Source of the DNA: Tethya wilhelma
Lineage: Eukaryota > Porifera > Demospongiae > Tethyida > Tethyidae
Length of the DNA: 64,000 nucleotides
Reading direction: 5' to 3'
Assembly: GCA_964030475.1 (NCBI GenBank)
Contig: CAXIPT010000011.1
Location: forward strand, 1,561,780-1,625,779
Positions 43,629-55,600 of the stretch are shown here, one piece after another. Positions within the stretch are counted from its first letter, which is position 1. Every line of letters begins with the position of its first letter. The translations under genes were made by a program, and so were the position numbers. The notes under the pieces are model-generated. The model was not told the DNA's origin. It saw only the letters and a list, made by a program, of their open reading frames with translations, and did no database searches.

Positions 43629-44340
43629 ACTAAACATGATATTCAAGACACACAAACACCCTACAAGCTCACATACCTCACTGCCTCTCTCTCCTCTCCA
43701 CCAGGGAAGAAAAATGGACTTTATACAGCCCTGTCAAATTCAACTTTTCCTGTACAGACTCACTTTAAGCTCACCTGGGTGGCAGAGGGGTCAAAGGTTA
43801 GAGGTCAAAAGTCAATCACACTCAACACATTTGGTTGGACACGCCCACCAAGCTTCGAAGTCACAGCTAGCACACACTCTCCGCTAGCCATCCTGCAAAC
43901 TTGCTGCACATTTTCATGCATATTACTACACAGCCATCCTATTGCATGCACAAGACACACCCATACACTATTTTAGGAGTAATTTTTGGTTTTTGTTTTT
44001 TTTTTGTTTTTTTTTGTTTTTTTTAAATGCCTGCGGTCCGCGGTTTTCAAAGAATGCTTTGAAGTACTTTGATGTAGTCTAATTTCTGGTCACTTGTTCG
44101 AAGACAACTTCCGGTCGCTAGTTTTTGCACGAAAATGATCTCCAGCACCTCCTGAACACTTTTATTTTCAATTGATATAGAAATCTTGGACACACCCCTT
44201 CACGATTCACTAATTAAATTCACTTGCCCGAGACAACAAAACATAACAGCCTAGACCTGAACATAATTGGCGTATTTATCTCTCTGGAATATTGCTATAG
44301 TCTTTATAGTTTTCTATATACAGCTCCTACCACGGCCCGG
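43629..44340. other. Spacer upstream of the broken 2A-Death gene
   Basis: Contains a T-rich run (43988-44022) and, near 44226, a cttgcccgagacaac block shared with the region before the intact 2A gene (61350). No gene is supported. Confidence 0.5.
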
Positions 44341-44341
44341 T

Positions 44342-45325
44342 ATGTTGAAGTGCTCTCAACTGTGCTGTGACTCTGTGAAGAGAGACAAGTGGACTACCAT
44401 TATTGCTCCTCACCTTATAGGAGTGATCTCATTCTTCCTCCAGCTCTCCACTCTAGTGGTACTGGCAATGCTCCTCCTCCTGGCTGGAGATGTGGAGAGA
44501 AACCCTGGACCCCTTCATTGTAAGTAGACTGAGTCAGAGTGAATACTGAGAGTCTCAGATCGATGTGTCCAGCAGTATAACAGAAGCACTTTGACACATG
44601 GGACACTCACCAGGCCTAGCTACATGAATGGGCATGGTTTGAGGCTATGATTATAGTAATAGAGTACACATACAGGTTAGACATGTGATGACAGTATGCA
44701 TGCATGTGGATAATTATCATCAAGAGTGTCTGCCTTGTTAGTGATCACATCAGTGCCATGGTCTAATACCTTTCAGTTCATTGCCGATGCTGACTTGATT
44801 ACTATAATGTTTTTTTTGTCTTGTTTGTATACCATCTGTGAATTTGTGTATTATAGGTTTGGATGTGACCACTTTGACTAGGGAGTTGAGTCCAGCTAAA
44901 GACAAGTGGCATGAAATTGGAGTACAACTGGAGATCAAGCTCTCTCAACTCAGTGATATTGAAGACTGATGTATCATACATGTGAAAGAATTAAGAATGA
45001 CTGAAATGTTGGCTTTCTGGTTGGATGGAAACACCAAAACACCAATCTGTTGCCGGGGAGTCCATTTTAAAGTGTCTTAGATCATCCACTGTTAACAAAA
45101 GAGGACTAGCTGAAGAACTCCAGGAAAAGTACTGTCAGCCTCAGAATGGTGAGTATATATACATAATTTATAATGGTAACGTACACATGTCATGCATGAA
45201 TAACATGTATGCATGCAAGCAGGACCTGGTGCTTTAACTAGGAGGTGGTGTACTACTAGGTGGCAAGTTATAGTTAATCGTAGCACTGGTATCATGCATT
45301 ATTGTTGGTTTGCTATGTAGACATG
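44342..45325 (+). pseudogene. Broken 2A-Death-NB-ARC gene
   Basis: Three pieces in order. Exon 1 (44342-44519) encodes a leader with a hydrophobic helix ending in AGDVERNPGP, a 2A-type ribosome-skipping sequence. Exon 2 (44857-45148) is a Death-domain exon 13 bases longer than its intact relative at 62324. Small insertions (gactgatgt, gaattaagaatg, tgttgccggggag) bring stops and frame changes. Then, after an acceptor at 45222, about 100 bases (45223-45325) match the start of the NB-ARC exon at 39292 (ggtgctttaa.taacta, ggcaagttatagtt) and break off. The order shows that 2A, Death and TM-NB-ARC belong to one gene type. The remaining NB-ARC exon is absent here. Confidence 0.85.
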
Positions 45326-46420
45326 TCTTAATGGCATAGAGTGACTAGACTGCGTGCAATTGCTAATGATACATAGGTGTAGGAAGATATTTTAGTCCAG
45401 GGGGGCTCCTGACTTGCACTCCGCTAAGGGGGTCATGCATGAGGCATGATCCCACAAAAAGAAAATTAGCTATATAGCATGCTCAGCTCTGTGATGAATT
45501 CTGGTGCAATCTGGTGCCAAAATTATAGAACACGAATTAAAATTTTCCAAAATACTTCATTCTTCTAAAATTTGACAACGAAAAATCTTTAACAATGCAA
45601 GTTAAATTCAAAGGGACAGTGTACCTACAACAAAATTGATGCACACCAGAGGTCAAAGGTACACCGTTTTCATTATGTACAAGGTTTGCGAATTGCATGG
45701 TTGTACAGGATCTCAGTTGTCTTGCTGGTGGGACTAGGATTTCAGAAGTAAGCTGTACATGTCACAAAAAACTAGGGGGGCTCTAGCCCCTGGAGCCCCC
45801 CCTGTTTCCTACTATGTGATACATTGAAGGCATCCCAGACAGTGCCATCTTTAAGGGGGTGCTTCAATCTATGAATCAATCTATAAAATGCGTAAAATCT
45901 GAGCTAAAAATGCTTCAAAATCACTTTTAAGGCTAAAAAGAAAGAAAAGAGTGCAAAAAATAGTAGAACACGGTAGCATAGCGATCCTCAATTGTGTGAT
46001 TGATTCAGAATTGTTTCACATGACCAAAAGTGGGCAGGGCTACCCCAAAATTTTGGGCATTTTGCGCCCGCATTATATTAGCACCCCCCATGCATGAGTT
46101 TAATCATAGACACGCCACTGACAGACCAAAGTTTTACCATGCTTTACCTGCTTCTCAATGTAGTAATCACTATACATGTACATATTCCACAGCACCCACA
46201 TGTTAAGTAAACAAGTAAACTAATACACGTGTCATTGAAATGAGGATTTCTAGAAACTATATACAGTCCTTAACCATTTATGCATTAATTATTCTACACT
46301 CAGCTACACATAATTATTGTACTCACAGTCAGTAAATTCTGTAAACCTTTTAAGTCCAATTCTCCCTCACAAGTAGTGACTGGGATCAACATTCTTTGGT
46401 TTCTTCTTTTTTTTTTTAAC
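45326..46420. other. Transposon-rich spacer
   Basis: Two probable short elements. About 45365-45820 has ttagtccaggggggctcctg at the left and ctggagccccccctgtttcc at the right. About 45855-46110 has aagggggtgct...gcaccccccatg. A third of this material resembles 35806-36148. No gene is seen. Confidence 0.45.
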
Positions 46421-46422
46421 TG

Positions 46423-48615
46423 CTACGTACAGCATCTCAGTGGTCTGTAGTGGTAGTGCGGGAGGGGGCTCCTCCAGCTCTGGGGGTCATCCTTAGCTCT
46501 CTGGGGGTTATCCCTAGCCCTGTGGGGGTCATCTGACCGAGCCTGGATAGTTGCATATTGATCAGTGTCAATAAATTGTTCCTCTAACCAAACATTCTCA
46601 TATAGTTTTATTGAAGTAGGAGGTTTGGGATGGTTGTGTGTCTTGTGAGCCTGGATAGTTGCATATTGATCAGTGTCAATAAATTGTTCCTTAAACCAAA
46701 CATTCTCATATCGTTGTATTGAAGTAGGAGGTTTGGGATGGTCGTCTATCTTGATTGAATTTGCTTCGTTGATGGAGGGTGGAGTCAGTTCTATTCCTTC
46801 GTAAAGTGGATCAAAGTGACTATCATGTTGGACCATTTGTGACGTACCATTGTTGTGTGAATGGGTGGGTGAGGTTTTGTTTGAGCTGTGTGATGACTTC
46901 TCTTCGGGGTGTCTCTTGAACCTGTACACCACCACAATGATGACTACTATAGAGACACCTGCTATCAAACAGAAGATGGTAGCAAGAGCTGCCACTGCAC
47001 TGATGAGCGTATCACTGCTGTCGGATGGTGTTTTTCTTTTGACCTCTGTTGTATTATCTGCTGATGATGGGCTAATTTCAGTAGGTGTTGCTATAGAATC
47101 TGATACAATGTTCAGTGTTGTTGTTTCATCAGTTTGGGCTGCATCTGTGTTCTTGTACTCCATCATTGTTGGCTCAGTTGTTGTACCAGTTGTAGTTTCT
47201 GGTAAATATAAAATGTTACATTCAAACAATATCCCATGCCACATGTGCAATATTTCCGTGAATTTTCTGATTGGACCATATATCACAAAAATTTAGAAAG
47301 TTATATTGCTATTGGCAGTATGATTATGATTCACAAAAATTTGTTTTAATTTTGAGTGAACTTTTTTTGTGCCATGAAAATTTGGACCTATACGATAGAT
47401 TAGCAGAGAGTTAGGTATAATATTGTAACAGTGCATTATGTGTGTTCTTTTGACGATACACTAGCTGTACTTAAGCAGGCAACTTCTTTTATTTGATTAT
47501 ATGTTAGGTATATAGTTTACCTTTACCAGTAGTGGTCTCTGGTTGATCTTCAGTTGATGGTATTATGGTAGTTCCCAGTGAGGCTGATGGAGTGGTACCG
47601 GTGTTTGGTGTGACTGGTGCAGTAGTGGCTGGTGGACTGGTGCCTGGGGTCACTAGTTCACTGATGAGAGTATCAGGACCACATGATGAAGAGTCATTGT
47701 AGAATATAGTTTCAGCTAAATACACTCTGGCAGAAATAGAGAATACAATATAGTATTGTGAAGATTCTCCACTTAGAGGTATGCAAAATTTATGTAGGTT
47801 TTCACATGAATCAGCATTGCCAAGATTTCTCTCTCCACTTAAGATACCTCCTTGTGCTGGATTTGATCGAGGAAAATTGTTATTATCCCCTTCTGTGTAG
47901 ATCATTATTCTATTGACCATTATTTGCTGTTGTCCACAGTTGAACAACACCAGCTCCATTCTTCTCACTCGAACTGAAATACCAAAGTCAAAGCCAATAG
48001 AAAGGGTGGGTCCTCCAGGTGCTCTCTCCATTGTGTACAAATCTCTAGCCCAGTCACCAGTTAGTCCACTGAGTGGTAATATGGTGTTATCAACCAACAC
48101 ACTTGTACCATCTTGAAGGTTGCATATGTCACCATCATCATTCACTGATGTACATCCTCCATTTGGTAATGATCCATCCAATGACTGTCTTCCCCCAGGA
48201 TGAAGTGAGTGACGAATAGGTCTCACAGTTGAATCCTGAGCTATAGCTGTATGCATCAGGAAAGTTGCTTACAGCATACAAATTCACTGTTAAATTTTGG
48301 TGTGTTAAAAAAACGAAGTGTGTAGTTTTTGGGGACACTTTTTGTGCAGTTGTATAGCACACTAAGTGAAGTGTGTACTTTTTGGGGACACTTTGTGTGT
48401 AGTAGTAGCACACTTTTACCGATGTGTGCTATTTTATTTTCGTTTTTACACACCAAAATTTATCAGTGAAGGTTTAATTAACAGTCTTGATTGCATTTTT
48501 TTTCCTGATCATAGTATGAAGCATTTCATTGTATGCTCATGCAAAAGTTTTGCAACTTACCCTGTGACTTGACAGTATTCCAGACCAGTAGTATGAATAG
48601 AAGCCACAAACCCAT
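46423..48615 (-). CDS. Single-pass receptor with Thr/Pro stalk and duplicated YENV...YATI tail
   Basis: Three exons, 48561-48615, 47527-48246 and 46423-47198, join in phase to 516 residues. The first exon is a signal peptide (MGLWLLFILLVWNTVKSQ). The ectodomain (about 20-225) has conserved-looking cysteines (GGCTSVNDDGDIC, FNCGQQQ, CENLHKFCIP, SSSCGPD) and beta-rich blocks but no family I can name. A threonine/proline stalk (TTAPVTPNTGTTP, ETTTETTTGTTTEP) leads to a membrane helix (about 322-349) and a basic stop-transfer YRFKRH. The cytoplasmic tail carries two copies of YENVW(F/L)(K/E)EQFIDTDQYATIQA. YENV is a YxN motif of the kind bound by Grb2-type SH2 domains. The pair YxxV-x11-YxxI resembles an ITAM but with wider spacing. 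The ligand is unknown. SH2-containing signalling genes lie elsewhere in the window. Confidence 0.75.
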
Positions 48616-49010
48616 CTTGATATATAGCTTACTTGTCAGGCGTACTAATTCTCTAGTATTTGCACTTTGATGTTTCATTCAACAAACAACATGTCCCATG
48701 GGATCAGTCTGTGTATGTATATGTGTGTGCATGGATCACCTTTTTCCACCCATGCATCACCTGATCACTGTGTCCATGGTGGCTTTCATGCCTGAGTAGC
48801 TTATTAAACCTCAGGATGGTTTATTACACAAACAATTGTGGGATGTACTAACTGTATACATGACAATCCATAGCACCTGTGATGTTGTGGTTTGTGCCAT
48901 GTGACAGTATCAGGGATAGCTTGGTATAAGGCAAATGAATGATGATCCAGGAACTCCTATATATGCCATATATTATATACATGTAATACTGTACTTCTAA
49001 ACTCTACGTA
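48616..49010. other. Spacer between the receptor and the NB-ARC pseudogene
   Basis: Presumptive receptor promoter; no gene or clear repeat recognised. Confidence 0.5.
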
Positions 49011-49014
49011 TACA

Positions 49015-51948
49015 GTTTATTGATTTTGGCAGCAGTACTATTCGTATTGTGAACATTGTTGGATCCCCAGGATTTGGTAAATCAACATTGGCAATTCATC
49101 TAGGTCACAAAATGGTAGATAAGGGTGTCCTTGTTCACTATATGTTCACTAGAGATCACCGACAGACAACTGCAGCAAGCACTTGCTGAGAAGCTTCTTG
49201 ATTCGGCTGATATTCTTTCTGAAGATATCTCTTTTGATTAGCTTTTAAAATGGACTCATCGTACACGTACTAATAGTCTATTAATCTTTGATAATTGTGA
49301 TGATAGCTTACACTATCAAAAGGAATCATTTCAACAAGCAATCGAAAAAATAGTCGAAAGTACTGACAAAATAAAAGTCCTAATGACTAGCCGAGAAATA
49401 ACCATGCATTTGCATGACTTTAAACAATACAAACTGTATGAGCTTAGTACTAAAGCAGCATGTGCCCTTCTTGATCAAAAAGTGTCTCGCACAGTTATAG
49501 TGTATCTGTTCCTCAGATTGAAACTTGGCTGATCTTGCTGGGAATGTTCCTCTAGCACGGCTGCAAATTATAGGTTCTCTCTTACTGTTACCTCATCCTC
49601 CTACTCCTGATGTGATTATTAAAGAGCTAAAAGAACAGCCAATCCTCACACTTATAGTCCTGAACAGTTACCAAAAAGCCAGCAAATCAATGCTTCTTTG
49701 AGTTTATCCTACAAGTACCTTTCTAATTAACTTAATGGCTGCACAATATCTAGCACTTTTTCCAGGCTCATTCAAAGCATAAGCTGCATATACGATATTT
49801 GAAATTCTCGAGTTAAATGAAACTAATTTACAGCATAATATAAATCTTTATAAAATAATGGAAATATTGGTCAAAAGGTCACTTCTTGTCTATAATGAAT
49901 GCAGTGGCCGATACAATTTTCATAAATTGATACGAGAATATTTCCTTGACATCTATAGACACAATGAAACCTTTCCAAATAATTCATTTGATTCTGCATT
50001 CAACCACTTCTACACAAATGAACTCATGAAATTAACCCATTTATTTAGTAACAATGAACACATAAAGGCACTAAGAGCTGTAGATTCTGAAAAGTATAAT
50101 TTTCAGCAGATGTTTCACAATATTCTTAAAACACCAGCTGAAAGAGCTGACAGCTCAAGCTTGGTGATAATCCAAGGAATAATCATTGCGGTAGATGCTG
50201 GACTTCTAAAGTGTCGATTTGAAGATGAAATCATAGCAAGACTACTAAGAAATGCTATTGTAAATGTTCAGACAGACTTGAACAGGTTGGAACAACATGA
50301 TCATGAGACAACATTACTGTATCTGAAATATTATTATTCACTTATTGTCCTACTAGCTAACTTAGAAGAAAATCTGCACGGTATCAATGAAGCGATCCAA
50401 GTTTACTTGGAACATGAACCCTTCTTTACTTCAATGGTAACCTATGAGTCAGGTTATTTCATTCTTTTTTACAGAAGATTAGCAGCTTACCATTTTGAAC
50501 TAGGCCAGTACAAAAAAGCCATTGAGTGTCATACAAAAATTATCAAAGAGCATAGTGAAATGCACTTGGCAAATTGCTCTGTACATTGCCAATTTTCTGA
50601 TATTGGTATGTCCTACTACCATCTTGAAGAATATCCTGAGGCTTTACAATATTTAATGTTATCACTACAATTTGAAGAGTTAACAGAGTTGAAAAGACTT
50701 GAAATAATATTGGCCATTGCACAAGTTGATACAGATGATAATAAACAATTGCATATGGAAAACTTCCAAAAACATTTAGCAAACCTACGTACAATTTCAC
50801 CAATTGCATTGTATCAAGTATGCTCTTCAACACTAAATATGATCACTTTACTCAGGAAACTAGGCTACAACGAACAAGCAATAGAACTTGAGGAGAAAAT
50901 AGTTCAAGTAATCATTGAGATTGATATTTTACCGCACAAAGCTATACCATGGGAAATGTCATATGATATAGCTCTGCATCTTTACAGTGCAAGTCAGTAT
51001 AGCAAAGCAGTTGAACTGGGAACATTTATTTTACAATCAATTGAACAGTCAAATCATGAACAAAAATTGTGCCATGTTTTGAAACCAAAACTTGAAATGG
51101 TTATCGCCAAGTCCAAATTTCATGATGGGAATTATTCATCTGGGCTTGACATGATGGAGGCACTAGTCAACAGTGAGCAATCATGTGACAGTCAAATGTA
51201 TAAAGATGAATTTCACATTGCCTGCCAATATCTCATCTTAAGTTTGCGTGTGCAATATCTTAATAAGTGTTTCCAACTACAACAGAACATAGCCAGGAAT
51301 TCATTACAGTTTTGGATCCTTACAATTTATTTAACAATCGTTTCACCACTAAAACTCAATACTGAGAGCTTCTTAGCAGTATTAGTATCTAATGAAGACC
51401 ATCTACACGAAAGCATTGAAATTCACTTGCCAAAGTCAAAGTATCCGGAACTTAGTCAGTCTTCATCTAAAAGTAGTTTGCAAAAAACAGAATCTATGAA
51501 TGTTGTTGCCAAATCTCTTGATATGGTTTGGTCTCTTTTCTCAAATATTTTTAAAAAACTCAATCCTAGAAGCTTTGCAGTCATCATATTTTGTATTACA
51601 GTTTACAAAAAGGTGACAATTATTTCTTTGTTTATATTACGGATTGTAGTTAATATTATCTCAGTATGGTTTAGACTACTAGTTGCTTATCAACTTTTTG
51701 TCGTATTATTCAGAAGAAAGTTAGCAAGTTTTGGTCTTGTATGTTTTTTTGTTCAATTTTTTCAGTGATACCCTTTACTATGACACTACATGTAGCCATA
51801 TTTACTATAATAGCATTAATTGTACTAGTTATTCCTACAGCAGCATATCTTTTATACCATTACAATATGCATATACATTTAATTTACCTTACAGCACTGG
51901 TATTTAGTGTTATTATACAATTCCTATGTTTGGACTGACATTGTATAG
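49015..51948 (+). pseudogene. NB-ARC/TPR gene copy 3, 5'-truncated and frame-broken
   Basis: The sequence aligns along its length with the intact gene at 55056-58303. It starts abruptly within the segment before the P-loop (gattttggcagcagtacta), so the membrane helix and any N-terminal exons are missing. The P-loop region reads well (GSPGFGKST), but the frame breaks at about 49141, further stops follow (for example gattagctttt near 49237, and cttaatggct near 49731). A long open stretch from 49858 to 51768 encodes the TPR-like helices and one C-terminal membrane segment. The final membrane part lies in another frame to about 51948. The late integrity suggests recent decay. Transcription of the open half cannot be excluded. 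Confidence 0.85.
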
Positions 51949-52204
51949 AGCAGTCAGAGACCCCAGATTTATTTGTGATTTATTTGCTTAAAATATTATA
52001 CTAAATGTACAACTCTTTAAAATTAAATATTAATAATAATGATGACCACAATACACTGAGAGAGAATGCAACCAACAGAGGTTCAGGTGCAGAAATTGAT
52101 TAAAACTGGTAAATGAGCACTTGCACATGTCAATGATTGGATTCAGTGAATATATAGGGACAGCAGTACCACATACAGCAGCCACATGAGATGTAGTAGC
52201 TATA

Positions 52205-52350
52205 CAAGACAATAAAATTAGTATCAAAGAATGGTGACCAGTGGGGGGTCAGGACAACCCTTCCCACCAGGTCAACAGCTGCCATCACAGGCAATGTTAC
52301 CACCTGGTGTCATGCCAACACAGGCCTACCAGCAACAACACAGACAACAA
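52205..52350 (+). pseudogene. Pro/Gln-rich coding remnant upstream of the CARD gene
   Basis: One frame reads SGQPFPPGQQLPSQAMLPPG then VMPTQAYQQQHRQQ and a stop, which looks like the C-terminus of a Gln-rich protein. A related piece (GQPAFPPGQQQQ) lies at 61090, upstream of the intact 2A-Death gene. So both NLR-type genes were copied together with a piece of the same neighbour. I do not know the parent gene. Confidence 0.45.
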
Positions 52351-52577
52351 TAGCCGTTGTGAATCTTTGGCTAGTGTTGTTTCACTTTTAGGATATGATA
52401 ATAATAATACTATTCTGATTATTAAATAATGTATTTTGTATGCAGATTATTGCTTCTTTTTAAGCTATAATATATACCATACAATATACTATAAAGCTGG
52501 CAACTAATTTTTATACACAATATTAATGTCAAGAGGATAATCTTAGTATTACATGCATGACGTCAAGTCTCTCTCTC

Positions 52578-52601
52578 ATGTGAATATGACGACCATTACT
52601 C
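52578..52601 (+). promoter_or_regulatory. Conserved NLR upstream motif (CARD gene copy)
   Basis: tgaatatgacgaccattact lies about 90 bp before the ATG at 52667. The same block occurs at 61309-61332 and, diverged, at 42572-42595. Confidence 0.45.
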
Positions 52602-52666
52602 ATTACGAATGTGCACAGTCATGCTGAGCTGCAGCTATTTTTGTGGGAGTTCCCGAGGTAAACATT

Positions 52667-55600
52667 ATGGCAACTTTATCAAGTCTCAATGATGATCATG
52701 AACCAGAGAGTTCTGGTAAGCTCTATAGATAATATACAACATTCAATTCAATTCAACATGCAATAAGTCGATCGATCAGCGGACTCCGCGGGGCACTGCT
52801 CAGAACTGACTCAGCTGTAGTGCAGTCCGTGTTTTATATGTATGTTTATGTTTTGTATACTGTAGAGCCAATTTCAGAGGTCTGCTGTAGTTCAAGTCAT
52901 TCTACTACTTTGCCATCCCTATCTGTCAAACAACAAGCAGCAGTCATCAAGCAATGTAGTGATGACATCCACGCACTACTTGACTTGGAGGAGATATTCC
53001 CCTACCTCTATCAGAACAACCTCCTTACAGACTCAGAGCAAGACTCCCTTCATAGTACCAATAACCGCTGGAGCCGAAAAGAGAAAATCTCAGTACTTGT
53101 GACATCATTGCCACGGAAAGGGTCAAATGTCCTTAGGCGATTTCATGACTGTCTAGTACATTCATCTTATGGTACAGCGCACATGGAATTAGCCGAGATA
53201 TTGTGTAGCAAGGCTAACACAGTACGTGAGTCAGCTTTCACTTCAGGATACGAAGACAATCAGAGCGGTGAGTAGTTTAAACAAACATTCACACTAGCTT
53301 GGCATCATAAAAGTTAACGTTTGTCGCATCAGTTGGCCTGTCACGCCCTCGACAGTCCCCCGCCATAACCTGTCCCCCTGGGACCACGTGTGGCAGCCAC
53401 GTGCAGTCCCCACGAGACATGCGCAGTCCCCCCTAACTATTATCCAAGAGTTTAGAGTCTAACGTTTTGCTAAGTGCTCAAAGACATAGCCAACCAATCC
53501 TGTGCTTGCTACTGCCACCTGAAGTGCTATAAAAATGGCAGTAGTACAAGAGAGTCTCAAACTACCAGAATGGACTACCAGGATCACTCATTCGACTACT
53601 ACCCTGAAGACTACGACTACCACGATGAAGCCTTGGAGAACAGCTATGATCAGCAGGCGGATAGCAGCATGGAAAGAGCCTCAGACAGCAAGGAGAGAGC
53701 AGAGAGCAAGGAGAGCACACATAGCAAGGAGAGAGAAGAGACTCTGAGCAAGGAGATCACACATGGCAAGGAGAGAGAAGAGAGCAAGGAGAGCACACAT
53801 AGCAAGGAGAGAGCAGAGAGCAAGGAGAGGATGGAAGAAGAGGACATTGACTCCGCAGAGACTAGACTAGTTAAATACACATTCCACTATCTAACACACA
53901 AAAGCTACCCTGAAGGAGTTGGCAAAGATGAGAAAAAAAGCATCAGACGAAAAGCAGGAGGTTTCGTAGAGAGAGATGGAGAAGTATTATATAAAAAACC
54001 CAACGGATCATTGGTAAGTTCATACATTTGTGTACATGGTTAGAACAGTGGTTACATATCATCTCGTTTTTCAGGTCAGGTACATCCTTGACAAACAGGA
54101 GAGGAAGCGAATCGTGGAATCCTGCCACAAAGTTGGACACCTAGGAGCCAAGAAGACTCTGGCTAGAATTTCAGAGAGATTCATGCATGTGGCCTGGAGT
54201 ATCAAAAGATGTCTACAACTATGTAAGTTTTAAATGCAAATCTGGTTTGTGATAAGCAAACTAATTTGTGTGCTTTTTGTTTTGTATATAGTCTTTGATT
54301 ACCTTTTCTTTTGTTTCCTTACATATAGATTGAGACATGTGATACATGTCAGCGGACAGGCAGGAAGATTTCCAAAGCTGCTCCTGAGCTTCACCCCATC
54401 CCAGTTGTATCTCCTTGGTACCACATAGGTATCGACTTCGTTGGGCCCATCTCTCCTCCATCTAGTTGAGTGTTACGTAATTGTCAAGAGTGGTACCATT
54501 TTAGTTGTGTCAATGTTCCTAGAAAGGCTGTGGAGAACCAAAGTGTTGTTTGGAAATGTACTAATTGTTTGTAGTTATTTTTTGCTTTGTGTGTCCTAGT
54601 TTTTATTGTTACAGGCTGTACAAGACTTTAGTTTCAGTACAATAATTGTAATATTGAATTGTCAATGCTGAATTTTGAATGTTTGTGCTCATTGCATGGG
54701 GTGGGGGACCAAATTTGGCAGAGGGGACTGAATGTAGCGCCATAGATTGTCCTAGGGGGACTGCCCAAAGCGCCTTGAATGGTCCGGGAGGACTATCCAA
54801 CGCACCATGGGCAGTCCGGGGGGACAATCTAAAGTGCCGTGTACAGTCCGGGGGGACAATCTAAAGTGCCGTGTACAGTCCGGGGGGACGGGTTGAATGG
54901 GGGACGACTTAAAGTGTGACAGGCCCGGGCTTATAATAATGATTATAATTAATAGTAACTGTTATTACAAGAGAGTCCTTATAAGTTAAGTCACATGTAG
55001 AGCATTAATTGCAAGTTTCACGGTAACATAACTTAATTCTACACGACATTAATAGGTTTCCTAACATCAAAGAAATTACTTTGGGTAGCAGTAACTGCAG
55101 CAATAGCAACTATTATAATGATAGCATGGTTTTACTATCCTCAATTGAAGCACCAAGTTGATCTGTTACATTCAAAAACACTCCCATATCGTTCTGAAGA
55201 AATAATTGGCCGCAAGCAAGAAATTCATGAGCTACTAGAGCTCACTGATTTCGGAAGCAGTACTAGTATTCGAATTGTGAACATTGTTGGCTCTCCTGGA
55301 TTTGGTAAATCAACATTGGCGATTCATCTAGGTCACAAAATGGTAGACAGGGGTGTCCTTGTTCACTATGTGAACATGGCAGAAATCTCTGACAGACAAC
55401 TGCAGCAAGCACTTGCTGAAAAACTTCTAGATTCTGCAGATATTCTCTCCAAAGACATCTCTTTTAACCGGCTTTTGAAAAGGATATCCCATACTCACAC
55501 TAGTAATCTGTTGATCTTTGATAATTGTGATGATAGCTTGCACTATCAAAAGGAAGCACTTCAAGAAGCAGTAGAAAAAATAGTCCAAAGTTCGAACAAA

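Noticed and set aside
49858..51768. A functional stand-alone TPR protein of 636 residues
   Set aside because: It is the open half of a broken NB-ARC gene, with homology continuing out of frame on both sides and no own promoter visible.
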